The notes under the pieces: generated by a model
Told to the model about the DNA's origin: nothing
Databases searched by the model: none
What the model saw: the letters and a program-made list of their open reading frames with translations, nothing else
Shown: positions 20,979 through 35,772 of the stretch, in pieces
Layout of the letters: the number at the start of each line of letters is the position of its first letter
How positions within the stretch are numbered: the first letter of the stretch is position 1
Program-made: the position numbers and the translations under genes
NCBI GenBank assembly: GCA_027405735.1
Contig: JAPEHQ010000003.1
Span: 434,001 to 498,000 of the forward strand
Origin: Mucor racemosus
Lineage: Eukaryota; Mucoromycota; Mucoromycetes; Mucorales; Mucoraceae
Direction of reading: 5' to 3'
DNA: 64,000 nt

Positions 20979-23871
20979 ATGCCTTCTACTAGATCTCAAA
21001 AGGCAACACCTGTCAAGGATGTTGAACATACAAACAGCCACAAAAAGCACGAATCACCAAACAAAATTGTTCATTCAAAAAATGCTGGTGGTAACATATC
21101 AGAGTATCCTGTCGAATTCACAAAAGATTCCAAGTAAGTACCTGCTGGTTGATCCATAAAAATTCTTTAACTGACCTTTTTACAGGTATTTCTTTTCATC
21201 TGTCGGATCTTGTGTAAAAATTTTCAGCATGGCAACAGGCGCTGTTGTCAAGGTGTTATCACAATCACCTGCCACTGGTGGCCATAGCAACAAAATCACT
21301 CGTGTCATTTTGAATCCTAAAAATCACCTTCAACTTTTCACTGCTAGTTTAGATGGCACCATTAAATTGTGGGATTATAATGATGACATTTTATTAAAGA
21401 CATATAATGTAAATGCACCTATTCAATCCATGGTCATGTCCCCCGAGACTTCTGGATATGCTTACATTGTTGTTAAATCAGATGAAGGAAAAGATAAATC
21501 AGCAGACAACACTATTGTATATCGTTTTGCATTCGGTAATTCAGATGAACCTGCTCAAATGCGTCGTATTTGTTCGTTGAAGGATTGTACCACAATTGAT
21601 ATCACCAAGGATGGTAAATGGCTTGCATTTGGTGCTCGCTATAAAGCCTATGTATGGCCTATCAATAAATCAACTGAGGATGTACCCGAGACACAGCTTA
21701 GACAACATGTATTCGTTGAACAAATTACAGTACTCAAATTTCATCCCCACAAACCAATTTTGGCTGTTGGTGATAAATCTGGTAAGATTACTTGTATTGC
21801 CAATTACATTTCTGAGGATTCCAAGGATCATGTCAGATCAATTCACCATTGGCATCATCTTCCTGTTGGTTGTATTACATTTATGGCAGATGGATCATAC
21901 TTATTATCTGGTGGTGAAGAATCTGTTATGGTTATCTGGCAATTGGATACAGGCCATAAGCAATTTTTACCTAGAATGGGTGGCAGCATTGCTTCAATTA
22001 CCATTTCTCCTAACCATAGATTCTATTGTCTTGGTTTAGATGATAATTCTATTCGTTTAGTAAATAGTGTTACTCAGAGCATTGAACAAGTTATTCAGGG
22101 CCTTCAATATGGTAAGATTGTATGTATCAATGTTGCTAATTTAAAACTAATTCATAATTTGTGTATAGCTCAAGCTGACAATGCATTAAACCCCCTTTCT
22201 ACTGGACTTATTATCGAACCCCGTAATCATCATGTTGTATTAAATGGTGTTCAGGGCAGTCTTCAATTTTATGATGCAGTTGCTGATAGTCATGTTATGG
22301 ATTTGGAAGTTGTGCCTATGAACAGAGTTGTGCGTGCAGGTGAAAAGGAGATCATTCATGCTCATGTTGCTCATGTTGCCTTCTTACATAATGGTGAATG
22401 GATGGCTACTGTTGATATGCGTGATGATAAGGTCACAACACCTGAACTCTTTTTAAAGTTCTGGCGTTGGGATCCTGATACCCAAGGCTATAAGCTTCAT
22501 ACACGTGTAGATTACCCTCACACTAAACCTATTACATCTTTAACATTTAATCCTGTTTCTCGTCAAGGACCTATGGCTATCACTACTTCAGAGGACAAAA
22601 CTTTCAAGGTTTGGAATTTGAGTACTGACCTTGGGCGTAGTTATCAAAATGGTGAAGCTGCTTGGATCTGTAGATCTGTTGGTGTGTATCGTGATAGTGT
22701 ACCTCGTACTGCTAGTTTCTCTGAAGATGGTAGTATCTTGGCTGTTGCTTTTGGTCAAGCTACCACCATTTGGGATCCTTATTTAAACTCAATCCAAGCT
22801 GTTCTTGCACAACCTAACCCTGAAGATGTTGAGAAATTAAGCTTTTTGGGTGATAACTGTCCATTTTTGATTGCCAAGTCGAAATCTCATTTATATGTGT
22901 GGAATATTTTAACCTGTAAGGTTTGGTGGAGTTATAAGATCTCTGTGGATCATCTTGCTATCGATACAATCTCAAATCAATTTGCTATTGTTCGCAATCA
23001 TCCTCGTACCAATGAGTCTCGCATTACAGTTTTTGATCCTAAATCCCCTGTGCCTATTGCATTGCAGCATTTAAATTATACATGTCTCTCTGTTGCATGG
23101 CTTTCTAAAGAACAACAAGATGAAAACACAGCTACATTACCTAGCACATTACTTTGTCTCAGTAACAAGTATGAAATGGCCATTCATACAATCAAATCTA
23201 GATCAGCATTCAACAGTAAATCAAGCACTAAAAAGGAGGCAATCATCACTGCAGTTTCACTTGATGATAACGATAACACAGACATAGGTTTATTGAATGA
23301 TATGTATGGTAAACGTGAAAGTGAAAAGGAGACAGATGAGCAGGCCCAGATTCGTCTCAAAACTGTACAAACAATGCGTGAAGAAGCCATGTCAGCAAAC
23401 AAAAAGGATAGAGCAATTAGACGTAGAGAAGAAGGTGATGCATCAGGCTTATCTGCACCTAGTCATGTTCTTCCTGGTGTTGAGACATTGTTTGATACAT
23501 TCATGTCATCTATTATGACTCTTCGTATCAATGAAGAACCTTCAACAATAAGTACCACTGAAGACATGGAAATTGATGATGATGAAACAATGAATGGTGA
23601 TTTACAGCAACAACAAGAAGATAATTTATTATTACAAGATAATATTACAAAATCTGCAGATGATGATCTCCCCTCATTAATCAGTTATTTTTCACAAAAA
23701 TTAGGTAAGTTTGTATATTTTTATTGCGAGTATTCCATATGATGGCCTTTTGACATGTTGGTTTATTTTTTAGAACAAAATCCTGTATCAAATAATGCCA
23801 ATAAAGCACAAGATTCTTCCTCTTCAGACGATGATTCTGATGAAGAAGATCCTTCAAAAATTGATTGGTAA
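20979..23871 (+). CDS. UTP17: U3 snoRNP/t-UTP WD40 protein WDR75 (UTP17/NAN1)
   Basis: Three exons (20979-21133, 21186-23704, 23774-23871) give 923 residues. The donors are GTAAGT, the acceptors TACAG and TTTAG, and the split codons AAG and GAA keep frame. A short basic N-terminus leads into two beta-propellers of degenerate WD repeats (for example LFTASLDGTIKLWDY, LLSGGEESVMVIWQLD, ITTSEDKTFKVWNL). An acidic C-terminus ends SDDDSDEEDPSKIDW. UTP17 belongs to the t-UTP subcomplex of the small-subunit processome and links rDNA transcription to early pre-rRNA processing in the nucleolus. Length and layout match fungal NAN1 and animal WDR75. Confidence 0.9.
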
Positions 23872-24119
23872 AAAAATCAAATAAAATGAACATAGACACA
23901 ACACACAATTACACACACTCTCACACCAAATACACTATCACACACACACACATTACAATCAACATTTTTTTTTACATTTGAAAAATAAAATAATAATCCG
24001 TTTATCTTTTAAAATTATAATTAATAGTTAATGTAATAATAAAGAAACGTTTGTAAAATTGGAATCAGGATGATAAATTAACATTCAATTATAAATCATC
24101 TCCCATCATGACATAGTAT

Positions 24120-24530
24120 ATTTGCCTGAGCAAAGAATATTACCTACTTCCCCTGAACCTGTTTTGTGTATATACCTTAGACACTGCTAAATCGATATGA
24201 ATTGGATGCATCATACTACCTATTCCTGAGTTTATCTTATATATCACCAAAGACTCAAAAACACGTAAAATTCACTACGTTTTCCTTAAAAAATATATCT
24301 CACTTTTCATTCCTGCTCAACTTTTTTTTCGCTAAAAAACACCAAAAAAAAATTATATGCCAGTGTACCTGAGATGTTCAGCTTTAATCCAAAAATGAGT
24401 ATCCGGAAATATCCTATGTTATGCAGTAGATATACCTTTTTTAATGCTAATGTTTCAGATTTTTACAGGCATTTCACTGCTAAAAATTACAAATTTTGAG
24501 GTTTCTTATCTCTGAAAAAAATTAAGCTAT
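24120..24530 (+). repeat. Family A fragment, copy A2
   Basis: This covers the left part of family A: AAGACTCAAAAACACGTAAA, CACTTTTCATTCCTGC, CCTGAGATGTTCAGC, AATGTTTCAGATTTTTACAGG. It aligns with 45.95-46.29 kb in the same orientation and breaks off near 24530. Between the WDR75 stop and here lie CA-rich 3' flank and AT-rich sequence only. Confidence 0.65.
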
Positions 24531-24719
24531 TATACTAATCCGTTTGAATTAGCATTGGTGTCGAGCCGGGTTTTAACAGCCATAATCTCATTATCTACAT
24601 TGAATAAAGCCTCACCTTTTACTCTTGTCTAATTCTTATTAGTTTTGGTAAAAGAGTAATCTGCGTAGATAGTAGAAAGTAATAATTATACAAGGAATGC
24701 TACCCCAGATTAGTTAGTT

Positions 24720-25170
24720 CATTTTTACAATAAGGATTACAATGAAACTCAAAAGATTCATTATTATCTTAAAAGTTACTATAATAACCTGTGAACGTAA
24801 CACATAATTTGGAATGAGGGTATACACATTATTTTTTTCGAGCAAAACCGAGGATATCCTTTTGTACACATTTTTGAGGACATCTTCACAAAAAATCAAT
24901 ATCTTGAAAAAATTTAAATTGGGACCTAGAGAGCTCAACGAGGTTGATGATATGAATGTAAAAAAATTCTGCACAATTTAACGAATATTTTGGAATCTAT
25001 TACGAAAATGTCAAAAAAATGAAATAAAAAAAAAGATGCTCATAGACTTTTCAAACTCAGATATGTTAAAGAGAATTTTAAAACAAGTAAGTTTCATTAT
25101 AAAAAAGTCTTGGGATATCTTAATTTTTTGCAGAGATATTAAGGCTCGAAGTTTCAATTTTTCATATTTA
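24720..25170 (-). repeat. Family A fragment, inverted, spanning the palindrome's left edge
   Basis: Read on the minus strand this matches the middle of family A: the TTTTTTGTGAAGATGTCC box, a GAGCTCTCTAGGTCCC phrase, and TTGTTTTAAAATTCTC. It continues smoothly across 24865, whereas its mirror copy stops at 27589. That marks the left arm as the original orientation. Confidence 0.6.
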
Positions 25171-26198
25171 AGCTGTAAAAACCAAAGTTGGAAGAAAAAA
25201 TTATCGGTTTTTCCGAATTTATTCGACAGATGCTATAGTGATAGTCTGTAGACAATTAATTGTTATTTGTAGCCCTTAAAAATCTGTATCCAATCAAACT
25301 AATTTCAATATGAGGTTTTTACTATTTTTTTATGAAAATCCCTCAAAATCGCGATTTTTGGATGGGGGTTGGGGTCAAAAAACAAGAGTACACCTTCGAA
25401 TCTTCACTACTCCTTGAAAAATTAATTTTTTTGAAAAAACTAAAAAAGGATCTATATATATTGCTACTCTCAATTATTTTTATGGAGCTAACATTTTGTT
25501 TGATAACTTACTGGAAAATGATATTAATAATTTATACGTTTTTGGTGTGTTTTATGGGATAAATCCTTTGAATTTTTATTTTGGCTCTATTTGTATCTAA
25601 CACATAATATGCCTATAATATAGACAAAAAACTTTTATTATAATTGCAAGTAATGTTTACTTAATAAAATCAATAGGTATGGTTGTTTTTCTGATATTCC
25701 TATAATTTTTTGAACGGCTATATCTCCGCAAAAAAAATCGCTAAAAATATATGAATAGCACCATAGTTATTGCAGCATTAATTTGTATTAGAATCCACTC
25801 TTATCTCAGCATATGAAAAAATTTATGGGAAAAATGTTGGAGATCTGATTTTTAGGAAAAAAAATCCATTTTAACTTGTGGAGTGTAACTTTTATAATTT
25901 ATGGAGTGTAACTATAATTATGGAGTGTAACTATTTTTAGTGTATGGAGTGTAACTTCTTTAATTTATGGAGTGTAACTCACTTGACTGATGTCTCTCAA
26001 CCCCTTATGGCATTGAGCATTTACGCCTTCAAGTCAATTTAAATTACTTCAAAATGCTTTAAATAATGATGTTTCAATGCTGCCCAATCGGTGAATAAAT
26101 TTTGCCCAAAATTAAAGTTTCTTAACATATGGAAATGATTCTTAAAACCGTTATTTAAACTGTTTAATACAGTTTATAAGATGTTTTAATCAATTAAT
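24865..26198 (+). repeat. Left arm of a 2.7-kb palindrome (1,334 bp)
   Basis: This arm is the reverse complement of 26256-27589. The arms have equal length, and I saw no mismatch in the several segments compared, including the pairs of identical open frames at 25036/27418 and 25332/27122. The open frames are not convincing genes. It contains five copies of TGGAGTGTAACT (25879-25979). Confidence 0.93.
25879..25979 (+). repeat. Five-fold iteron TGGAGTGTAACT
   Basis: The 12-bp unit starts at 25879, 25902, 25921, 25945 and 25968, with spacings of 19-24 bp or about two helical turns. The units are preserved while the spacers differ, which is the arrangement of a protein-binding array rather than a slipped microsatellite. 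A mirror set lies at 26475-26575. Confidence 0.8.
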
Positions 26199-26255
26199 TG
26201 TACAAAATTTTGGATGTTTCCTGAAAGCTATATATGTACAAGACTTTTATAATCT

Positions 26256-27589
26256 ATTAATTGATTAAAACATCTTATAAACTGTATTAAACAGTTTAAA
26301 TAACGGTTTTAAGAATCATTTCCATATGTTAAGAAACTTTAATTTTGGGCAAAATTTATTCACCGATTGGGCAGCATTGAAACATCATTATTTAAAGCAT
26401 TTTGAAGTAATTTAAATTGACTTGAAGGCGTAAATGCTCAATGCCATAAGGGGTTGAGAGACATCAGTCAAGTGAGTTACACTCCATAAATTAAAGAAGT
26501 TACACTCCATACACTAAAAATAGTTACACTCCATAATTATAGTTACACTCCATAAATTATAAAAGTTACACTCCACAAGTTAAAATGGATTTTTTTTCCT
26601 AAAAATCAGATCTCCAACATTTTTCCCATAAATTTTTTCATATGCTGAGATAAGAGTGGATTCTAATACAAATTAATGCTGCAATAACTATGGTGCTATT
26701 CATATATTTTTAGCGATTTTTTTTGCGGAGATATAGCCGTTCAAAAAATTATAGGAATATCAGAAAAACAACCATACCTATTGATTTTATTAAGTAAACA
26801 TTACTTGCAATTATAATAAAAGTTTTTTGTCTATATTATAGGCATATTATGTGTTAGATACAAATAGAGCCAAAATAAAAATTCAAAGGATTTATCCCAT
26901 AAAACACACCAAAAACGTATAAATTATTAATATCATTTTCCAGTAAGTTATCAAACAAAATGTTAGCTCCATAAAAATAATTGAGAGTAGCAATATATAT
27001 AGATCCTTTTTTAGTTTTTTCAAAAAAATTAATTTTTCAAGGAGTAGTGAAGATTCGAAGGTGTACTCTTGTTTTTTGACCCCAACCCCCATCCAAAAAT
27101 CGCGATTTTGAGGGATTTTCATAAAAAAATAGTAAAAACCTCATATTGAAATTAGTTTGATTGGATACAGATTTTTAAGGGCTACAAATAACAATTAATT
27201 GTCTACAGACTATCACTATAGCATCTGTCGAATAAATTCGGAAAAACCGATAATTTTTTCTTCCAACTTTGGTTTTTACAGCTTAAATATGAAAAATTGA
27301 AACTTCGAGCCTTAATATCTCTGCAAAAAATTAAGATATCCCAAGACTTTTTTATAATGAAACTTACTTGTTTTAAAATTCTCTTTAACATATCTGAGTT
27401 TGAAAAGTCTATGAGCATCTTTTTTTTTATTTCATTTTTTTGACATTTTCGTAATAGATTCCAAAATATTCGTTAAATTGTGCAGAATTTTTTTACATTC
27501 ATATCATCAACCTCGTTGAGCTCTCTAGGTCCCAATTTAAATTTTTTCAAGATATTGATTTTTTGTGAAGATGTCCTCAAAAATGTGTA
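26256..27589 (-). repeat. Right arm of the 2.7-kb palindrome (1,334 bp)
   Basis: This is the mirror of 24865-26198 across a 57-nt loop (26199-26255). Similarity ends abruptly at 27589 in unrelated sequence. It carries the inverted five-fold iteron. Confidence 0.93.
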
Positions 27590-28880
27590 AACATTTATCC
27601 ATTATATTGATCTCCATTTCATCTGATTTTCAATTAAAGTACAGCTGGCATGAATAGACATTACACTACTAAGAAGTGATATATGCTGATTCATACTAAT
27701 GTAAACTTTCTACCAAGCTTCGATCCTAGCAGTTTATAGTTAAAGACCAATCAACATAATGTGAATCTAATCACACCACTATGATCAAGGACCCATGAAC
27801 TCTATGAATGCACCGATTGCTTACTATCAAGACTTATATCTGACAAGGGATATTATTGGCTATGTATGGACCTAGGAATAATTACCTAATCTCTCTGATA
27901 AAAACTAAATAAAGAGGATATTTATTTACTACAAAAGTCCTTAAGTAGAATTTAACTTGATAATAAAACCCTAATGTTATCTAGTCGAGTTCCTAATTGC
28001 TTTTTTATACATTTTTTCCGTGAATATCTCTACCTATTCCTCATATAATCTCCTATTTTCATTGCATGGCATGGTTTCAAATGAGATGGCTTTTAATTTA
28101 TGACGAGGGAAAATACTGTCTATGTTTAAATATACACAATGAATAACTAGAAAATAAAGTTAAAACTAGATATATCTATTGAGTATATTGTAGGTAAAAA
28201 AGATAATGAATCCATCTCGAACGACATCAGGATTCAGGGTATTTATATGTTTTGGAAGTGTGGATATAGAGTCTACAATACAGAGTGTATGAAAGGATAA
28301 TTTCATCGTCTTGAGGAACTAGTTGATTACGACATAATGATGTACTAGATTTGCCAGAGCAAGTTTAGTAGGATACGATCAAGTTAAGTATATAGGATGT
28401 TCATACTTGATTAACTTTAGACAAGAGTGAATGGTTATACAAATAGAATAACGGAATTCCATTCCCAGGAACGAGTTCATGATTGGCTCACTTCAGGATC
28501 TCAGGCTACACCATTTCATCATAGACTAAATGTAACATAACTAAATGAAATAAAATTGGCATACATCATTATCACCTCATACTCATTATTCTATGCTAAG
28601 AATCATGTCTAAATAACCCTTTGAGCACTTCTACTAGTAATACATGTACCCAGTCTAGTCTATGTCCTAAACAGTCTATTTCAGCACAGTTCTCATTGAT
28701 TTAGAATATGAGTTAGAAATTATGTATATTATAGATATAATAAAGACATCTTCCTGTCAAAGAAGAGTCAATTAATTCCTACTTTATAATAAAACCCTAA
28801 CGTTATCTAGTCAAATTCCTATTGCTTTTCTATTCTTTTTTTTTCGTAAGCATCTCTACTTATTCCACACTTCAGATCGT
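27590..28880. other. Gene-free stretch with a pair of direct repeats
   Basis: Two related segments of about 75 bp (TAATAAAACCCTAA then GTTATCTAGTC) lie at about 27962-28040 and 28788-28866, about 825 bp apart in the same orientation. Otherwise no gene, RNA or known element is visible. Confidence 0.4.
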
Positions 28881-28899
28881 TTTCAAATGGTTTTCGAAT

Positions 28900-30210
28900 G
28901 CTTTCGCCCAATATTGAGTCGAAAATTACATGAAATATTCAACAAATATGTACCTTACTTCCCTCTGTGGGCCATTAATATATGTCCGAAAATAGAAGGG
29001 ATAATACCAAAATATAAGTGTGCGGACCCAAAGTTAACCAAAATTGATTTACAAAATCAACTGAAAAAAATTGAGCACCTGATGAAGGTGCTATTCTTTT
29101 GTATTTACATGATAGATGCAACAGAAAACTATTCTGCATTTTTTCTTTCAACGAAAAATATTGATTTTTCATCGACATAATCAAAATAATAATTCATATC
29201 GCAGCTTAAAGCTTATCATAACGGGGTTCTAAAATTGATTTGAAAAAAATGATCGAAAAATGACTCGAAAAATAAAATTGTTTAACGGCTGATGAACTGC
29301 AAAGTTAGTTGAAATAGCGTATTAAATGTTTATTGTATAGTTTTAAATTCTGCATCCATCTAAGTAAATTTTAGGCAAATGTTTTACATTAAATGTTGCG
29401 TAAAATGCAATTGAAATTTTGAAGATTTTTTGAAGATGCGCATCGCTTTTTATAAACATTATCTATTGATCGAGCTATTGCTGAACCTTCTGGCTACATT
29501 TTTCGTAGAGAAAACAAGATTTTTGCCAATTGTTTTTCAAATTTAGAATTTAGGTTGAGGGTACACAGGGGAAAAACTGAAGCTAGCAGCGAAAGTACCT
29601 CTTTCTACACATTTTTGAGAATATCTCCACGAAAAATCAATATTTCAAAAAAAAACTAAATTGGGTCCAAGAGAGCTCCACGAGCTTGATGATATAAACG
29701 CAAATAAAATGCTGCTCAATTTAACGAATATTTTGAAATCTACTACAAAATTGTCAAAAAAATGAAAATGAAACAAAAGTACTCGGAATTTTTTTATACT
29801 TAAATATGTTATAGAGCACTTCAAAACAAGTAAGTTTTATTATTAGTACGTGTTAGTATAGCTTAATATTTTGCAGAGATATGAAGGTTCAGTTTTTTAA
29901 TTTTTAGCAGTGAAATAGTGAAATGCCTGTGAAATCTGAAAGATGAGCATTAAAAAAGTTATTCCAGCTGTAAAGGATAGAATATTTCCGGGTACTTATT
30001 TTCAGATTAAAGTTGAACATCTCAGGTACATTGGCATATGATTTTTTCTTGGCGTTATTTAGTGAGAAAGAAAGTAGAGCAAGGATGAAAAGTGGGACCC
30101 AGTTTTCAGGAGAAAAACAGTGAGTTTTACGTGTTTTTTGAATCTTTCGTGAAATAAAAAATAAATTCAGGAAAATACAGCATAATGCGACCAACTCATA
30201 TCTACCAAGT
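28900..30210 (-). repeat. Family A, inverted copy A3
   Basis: Read on the minus strand this copy follows the same order as 45.95-47.3 kb, including the CCACGAAAAATCAATATT box, CCCTGTGTACCCTCAACC and the T-rich junction near 29255 where copies A1 and A5 carry LINE sequence. It has no LINE insertion. Open frames within it (for example 28887-29180) are not conserved in other copies. Confidence 0.75.
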
Positions 30211-30446
30211 AATGTTCTAAAAAGTGTTTGGTATGACATTAGTTATAGATAAAAGGGTAAGCTCCGATTTTGAAGATGCAAAACTATGGAAATTCGATTT
30301 CTGAAAATTCGAGCATGTACCTACAAAAAAAAAAAAAAACGTTGAAAATGTAACTAGGCCATAATTTGAAAATATTACTAATTTGATTTTATTTTACAAA
30401 TAAAAATATACACACATTTGAATGCAAAAAATAGTTATTGATGATA

Positions 30447-33111
<2,665 letters not shown>

Positions 33112-34800
33112 TTTGAAATTAGCTTTTTTTTGAAAACGTCAAATATGAAAAGTGATTTAAATAAAAAAAAAAAGATCAAAAAGTTTTTTTATTGCAATTG
33201 TGGATGGCTTTGAAACTCCATGAAAAAATGAGGTAGAGGAGGCTTCACAAAAGACTATTGTACCTTATGCATTTTTATAGTCTAATTTAACCAGATTTCA
33301 CAAGTTTTTCATGAAATAAAAATACAAGATAAAATTAAAGAGTATTTTAATTACTTTTCTGAAGAGCTGTAGCTTTAAAAAACTGTTGTTGTGGTGAGAA
33401 AACTCTTTGAAGTTTGAAATTGGAATCGGAGAACCAACCAAATCACTATAGCATTTATAGCAGTTGTTAATATCTAGAGTGGTTACTTCACGCCATAGCA
33501 TGGTTTGGAGTAAATTTTAGCAGTTCTTCGTACCCCTATTTTATGAATATCAGTTTAGTATCTTTGAATTCGATATTTTTCTTTAGTTTCTATCAGTTAT
33601 ATTAGACAGACATGTTTTTGATTGGGATATTTTCTCAACAAATCATGTTGTACAGAATATGTTTTATCTTTCGACTGCTCTTCTATAGACCTTTTTTTTC
33701 CACACTTTGACCATACATCCATGTTTTTAAATTAACATATCAAAGATTATCAATCATAGTTTCGAGAAATATGCTAATAAGCTGCCCAAAAGGACAAAAC
33801 TTGCAGTGTTTGACCGGTTATAACTTTTGAACAAAGCGGGTTTTTGACTTGAAAACATGCCACATCGTATTTTACGACCTAAAAATATGATATGTAATAC
33901 TTTTTAGAATTTTTTTTGGTAAAATGTAAACATCGATTTTTTCCCTTGTAACAGCAAGGGTCGAGACGACGATTTCATTAAATTCCAATTTTCACACCAA
34001 AAACGGGATTTTTTACTATAGTGTTTGTAAGATCAAAATGATCATATTAATGAAGCGGTACCTGTAGAAGTATTAGATTGTACAATCGTTTTGCTCAAAT
34101 TCGACTTTTTCGTAAAAAATGTTTTTGAGGTTTTTTGAAATTATATCTACAAGAATTTAATGAATCGATTTCATAATAACACCATTAGACTGAGGGAAAA
34201 AATATGCATATATGAGCTTAGAAACACAAATATGATAACCTTAGTAAAATGTGTAGCACCATCCCAAAAAGATCCGAGTTGTCAAAATGGATGAAAAAAA
34301 AAGTTCATTTGAGATTTATGAATTTAAATCCCGCTTCTGGATTTTCAAACACTGCCATCTATCTTAAAGGATTTTAGTGCAAAATCTAAAGTGATGATAG
34401 GGTATTTTATTAGTGTTGGTGAATTGCTTAAATATGCTAGCATATTTTTTAGTTTTTATTTGGCAGTTATTCTGTATGCAAAGATGACAATATTTAACTT
34501 TAAATCTAATCAGATTGACCAAAAATGGGATACAAGCTAACAAAAATGATGAGGGTGCGATGGTTTCTCAATAGAAAGTTCGACAATATGCCCTGAAAGC
34601 ATTCTAAACTTTGCAAAGAACAAGTTGAATGTATGTTCCATGTTTCAGATTCGTATAAATGAGATATGCCAACTAGATTTAGTATCAATGAGATATGAAA
34701 TAAATGATACCATTTCTAGGTTTTCTTTTTTTTTTTATTTAAAAATTAAAATTTACATACAAATTCATTATTATTATAAATTATTGTCATTATTATTATA
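33112..34800. other. Gene-free stretch, partly of repeat-like character
   Basis: The TRM4 promoter side lies at 33112-33250. The rest carries no supported gene. The part at 33780-34330 has phrases such as GACCGGTTATAACTTTTGAAC and long T/A alternations that look like old transposable-element non-coding sequence, but I find no second copy in this window. Confidence 0.4.
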
Positions 34801-35151
34801 TTAAACACAGTAAGGCATTGATCTTTGTCTATTTAAAGTGTTATTGTTGTTAGGTGACAAACTAAGATCTTTCATCATAATATTCAATTCTCCTTGTGGT
34901 TCTTGCTGTTTTGATTGATTAGGTGATAAATCCATGGAATAAGCTTCTGAAACTTTTTGAAGAGGATGAATTGAGTAAGGATCTATTAAATTTGATGAAT
35001 TTTGGGGTATATTATTATCGTAAGCGTCAAAAATATTGTATGTTGAACGTCTTAATGGCTGATCTTTTTCTTGCTTATTGTTGTTTTTCAAGGTCATATC
35101 TGAGAATTTTGTCTCTAGAGGTTGTGTATTACTTGTTGTTGTCATTGACAT
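34801..35151 (-). CDS. Small Ser/Asn-rich protein, unknown function
   Basis: This is an intronless frame of 116 codons. It is hydrophilic and apparently disordered, rich in N, Q, S and D. Basophilic-kinase-like sites sit at RRSTYNIFD (about 34-42) and near the C-terminus (RQRSMPYC). There is no membrane segment and no recognised domain. It lies in the same orientation as a second small protein of similar style 0.6 kb upstream. A-rich sequence before the ATG and T/A-rich 3' flank are like other genes here. I cannot exclude that it is a non-coding frame, but the codon pattern looks genuine. Confidence 0.5.
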   Translation of the reverse strand: MSMTTTSNTQPLETKFSDMTLKNNNKQEKDQPLRRSTYNIFDAYDNNIPQNSSNLIDPYSIHPLQKVSEAYSMDLSPNQSKQQEPQGELNIMMKDLSLSPNNNNTLNRQRSMPYCV

Positions 35152-35772
35152 GATGATTATTTCATATGGAATATACTTGAAAGAAGAAAAAAAAAAAAAA
35201 AGCTACGCCCATTATATTATATTTATATCCATTTTTAATTCGATGACAACAAAATGATTTTAAATTGCCGTTTATAGGCATCTTTTTGAATGTTGAAATT
35301 AATGATTTGTACAAGATACCAAATGTTTATTTATTTTGTCGTCATTTGTTACGAAAAAAAAAAGCGATAAAGTGCCCCGAATAGGTTTTGCCTTTTTTAG
35401 GGGTAAAATATGATTAAATGTTGTCGTAAAAAAGAACTCTCATCTAATGAAAAGTAGGTCAGTCAGTTAGTCAGCCGAGGAAATTTGCCTATTGTAACAC
35501 ATTAAAAATAATGCCAGTGCGTTTTGTTTAGTTTTTATATTACATATGAGATTTTATTTATAAGAAGAAAAAGAGAATTGATTTACATAGATATAGACAT
35601 ATTGGTAAAAATAAAATAAAATAAAGAAAAAGTAGATATTCATATAATGGAAAAAAAAATGTTGTCATTACATAAAAAATTGGAGGGAAAGTATAAAATT
35701 GAGTATAGGTGATTTTATGATACAGTTAAAGAGTGAAAATGCAAAAATAAAAAAAAAGGTATATGGTGAAAA
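35152..35772. other. Intergenic region between the two small genes
   Basis: AT-rich sequence with A-homopolymers (near 35189 and 35353) and a tandem CAGT-type patch at about 35458-35475. No other feature is seen. Confidence 0.4.

Noticed and set aside
25036..25562. Open frames in the palindrome arms, present twice
   Set aside because: They appear duplicated only because the arms mirror each other. Composition is K/F/L/I-rich as expected for AT-rich random sequence, and one overlaps drifting family A sequence.
28887..29180. 97-codon frame that looked like a gene
   Set aside because: It coincides with inverted family A sequence, and the corresponding positions in A4 and A5 do not keep the frame.
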